Positions 63,927-64,000 of a stretch of DNA of 64,000 nucleotides are shown here, piece by piece. How positions within the stretch are numbered: the first letter of the stretch is position 1; each line of letters starts with the position of its first letter. The notes below the pieces were generated by a model that saw only the letters and a program-made list of their open reading frames with translations, was not told the DNA's origin and made no database searches. The stretch covers positions 1-64,000 of the forward strand of contig NZ_KE383908.1 of assembly GCF_000422705.1 (NCBI RefSeq). Reading direction: 5' to 3'. The stretch comes from Flavobacterium soli DSM 19725 (lineage in GTDB: Bacteria > Bacteroidota > Bacteroidia > Flavobacteriales > Flavobacteriaceae). A program made the translations under genes and the position numbers.

Positions 63927-64000
63927 TTTAAAACACAAAACGATACGATTTTTTTTAGGTTGAATCGTACTGTTTGTTTACCAATCAAAATGCTATAAAA

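Noticed and set aside
63746..63931. Plus-strand frame of 61 residues after the T9SS type A gene
   Set aside because: Its first third is the terminator hairpin, so it would not be transcribed as a gene.
1..64000. tRNA, rRNA, intact insertion sequences or prophage genes
   Set aside because: I looked for conserved rRNA and tRNA words, transposases, integrases and phage structural proteins and found none; short tRNAs could still be missed by eye.

Overview
The window reads as chromosome of a Flavobacterium-like member of the Bacteroidetes (Flavobacteriia). The evidence is low GC, promoters of the Bacteroidetes type (TAnnTTTG, sometimes with TTG 19 bases upstream), sparse Shine-Dalgarno sequences, two secreted proteins with type IX secretion (T9SS) sorting domains, lipidated TamL next to TamB, and a flavobacterial gene order around spoT, fur-like, purA, ostA-like, aroE and DUF349. 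I saw no rRNA or tRNA gene, CRISPR array, intact insertion sequence or prophage.

Layout. 1-1.5 kb: an AT-rich accessory pair (small protein plus PIN-like nuclease) ending in a cassette-like palindrome. 1.8-9.7 kb: tamB-tamL and a hypothetical gene. 9.8-15.0 kb: a DUF2892 protein, then a LytTR response regulator with two tandem, partly near-identical TPR sensor kinases. 15.4-16.9 kb: small membrane protein and a membrane-anchored SRPBCC/GyrI-like protein. 17.0-23.6 kb: a TetR regulator and a tripartite RND efflux operon, with four copies of a probable TetR operator. 24-28.4 kb: CPA2 antiporter, GapN-like aldehyde dehydrogenase and DUF2071 protein. 28.4-30.3 kb: accessory stretch with a 21-bp minisatellite, a gene broken in a poly-A tract and a small membrane protein. 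30.3-32.5 kb: sulfur genes (sulfurtransferase and split YeeE/YedE transporter). 32.7-36.6 kb: small membrane and lipoproteins, kdsA, an outer membrane protein and DUF1801. 36.7-40.2 kb: a putative envelope regulon (membrane protein, winged-helix regulator, Coq4-like protein, CreD) with a shared palindromic operator. 40.6-45.6 kb: two small proteins, spoT, a Fur-family regulator and purA. 45.7-51.3 kb, minus strand: a giant T9SS type B adhesin and a GH13 lipoprotein. 51.6-59.7 kb: OstA-like protein, class III aminotransferase, TPR protein, aroE, lipoprotein and DUF349 protein. 60.0-63.7 kb: a T9SS type A protein made of repeated Fn3/anchor modules, then a possible 45-residue gene on the minus strand.

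How the genes fit together. Envelope construction dominates: TamB/TamL, KdsA, OstA-like, CreD, efflux and secreted adhesins. Two small regulatory circuits can be read directly from repeated operators: the TetR/RND locus and the CreD/Coq4-like locus. Intergenic regions carry several repeat types, including 44-bp tandem units, a long palindromic element present three times and a 21-bp array, which mark the less constrained parts of the window. The best candidate for an under-described system is the 36.7-40.2 kb regulon.
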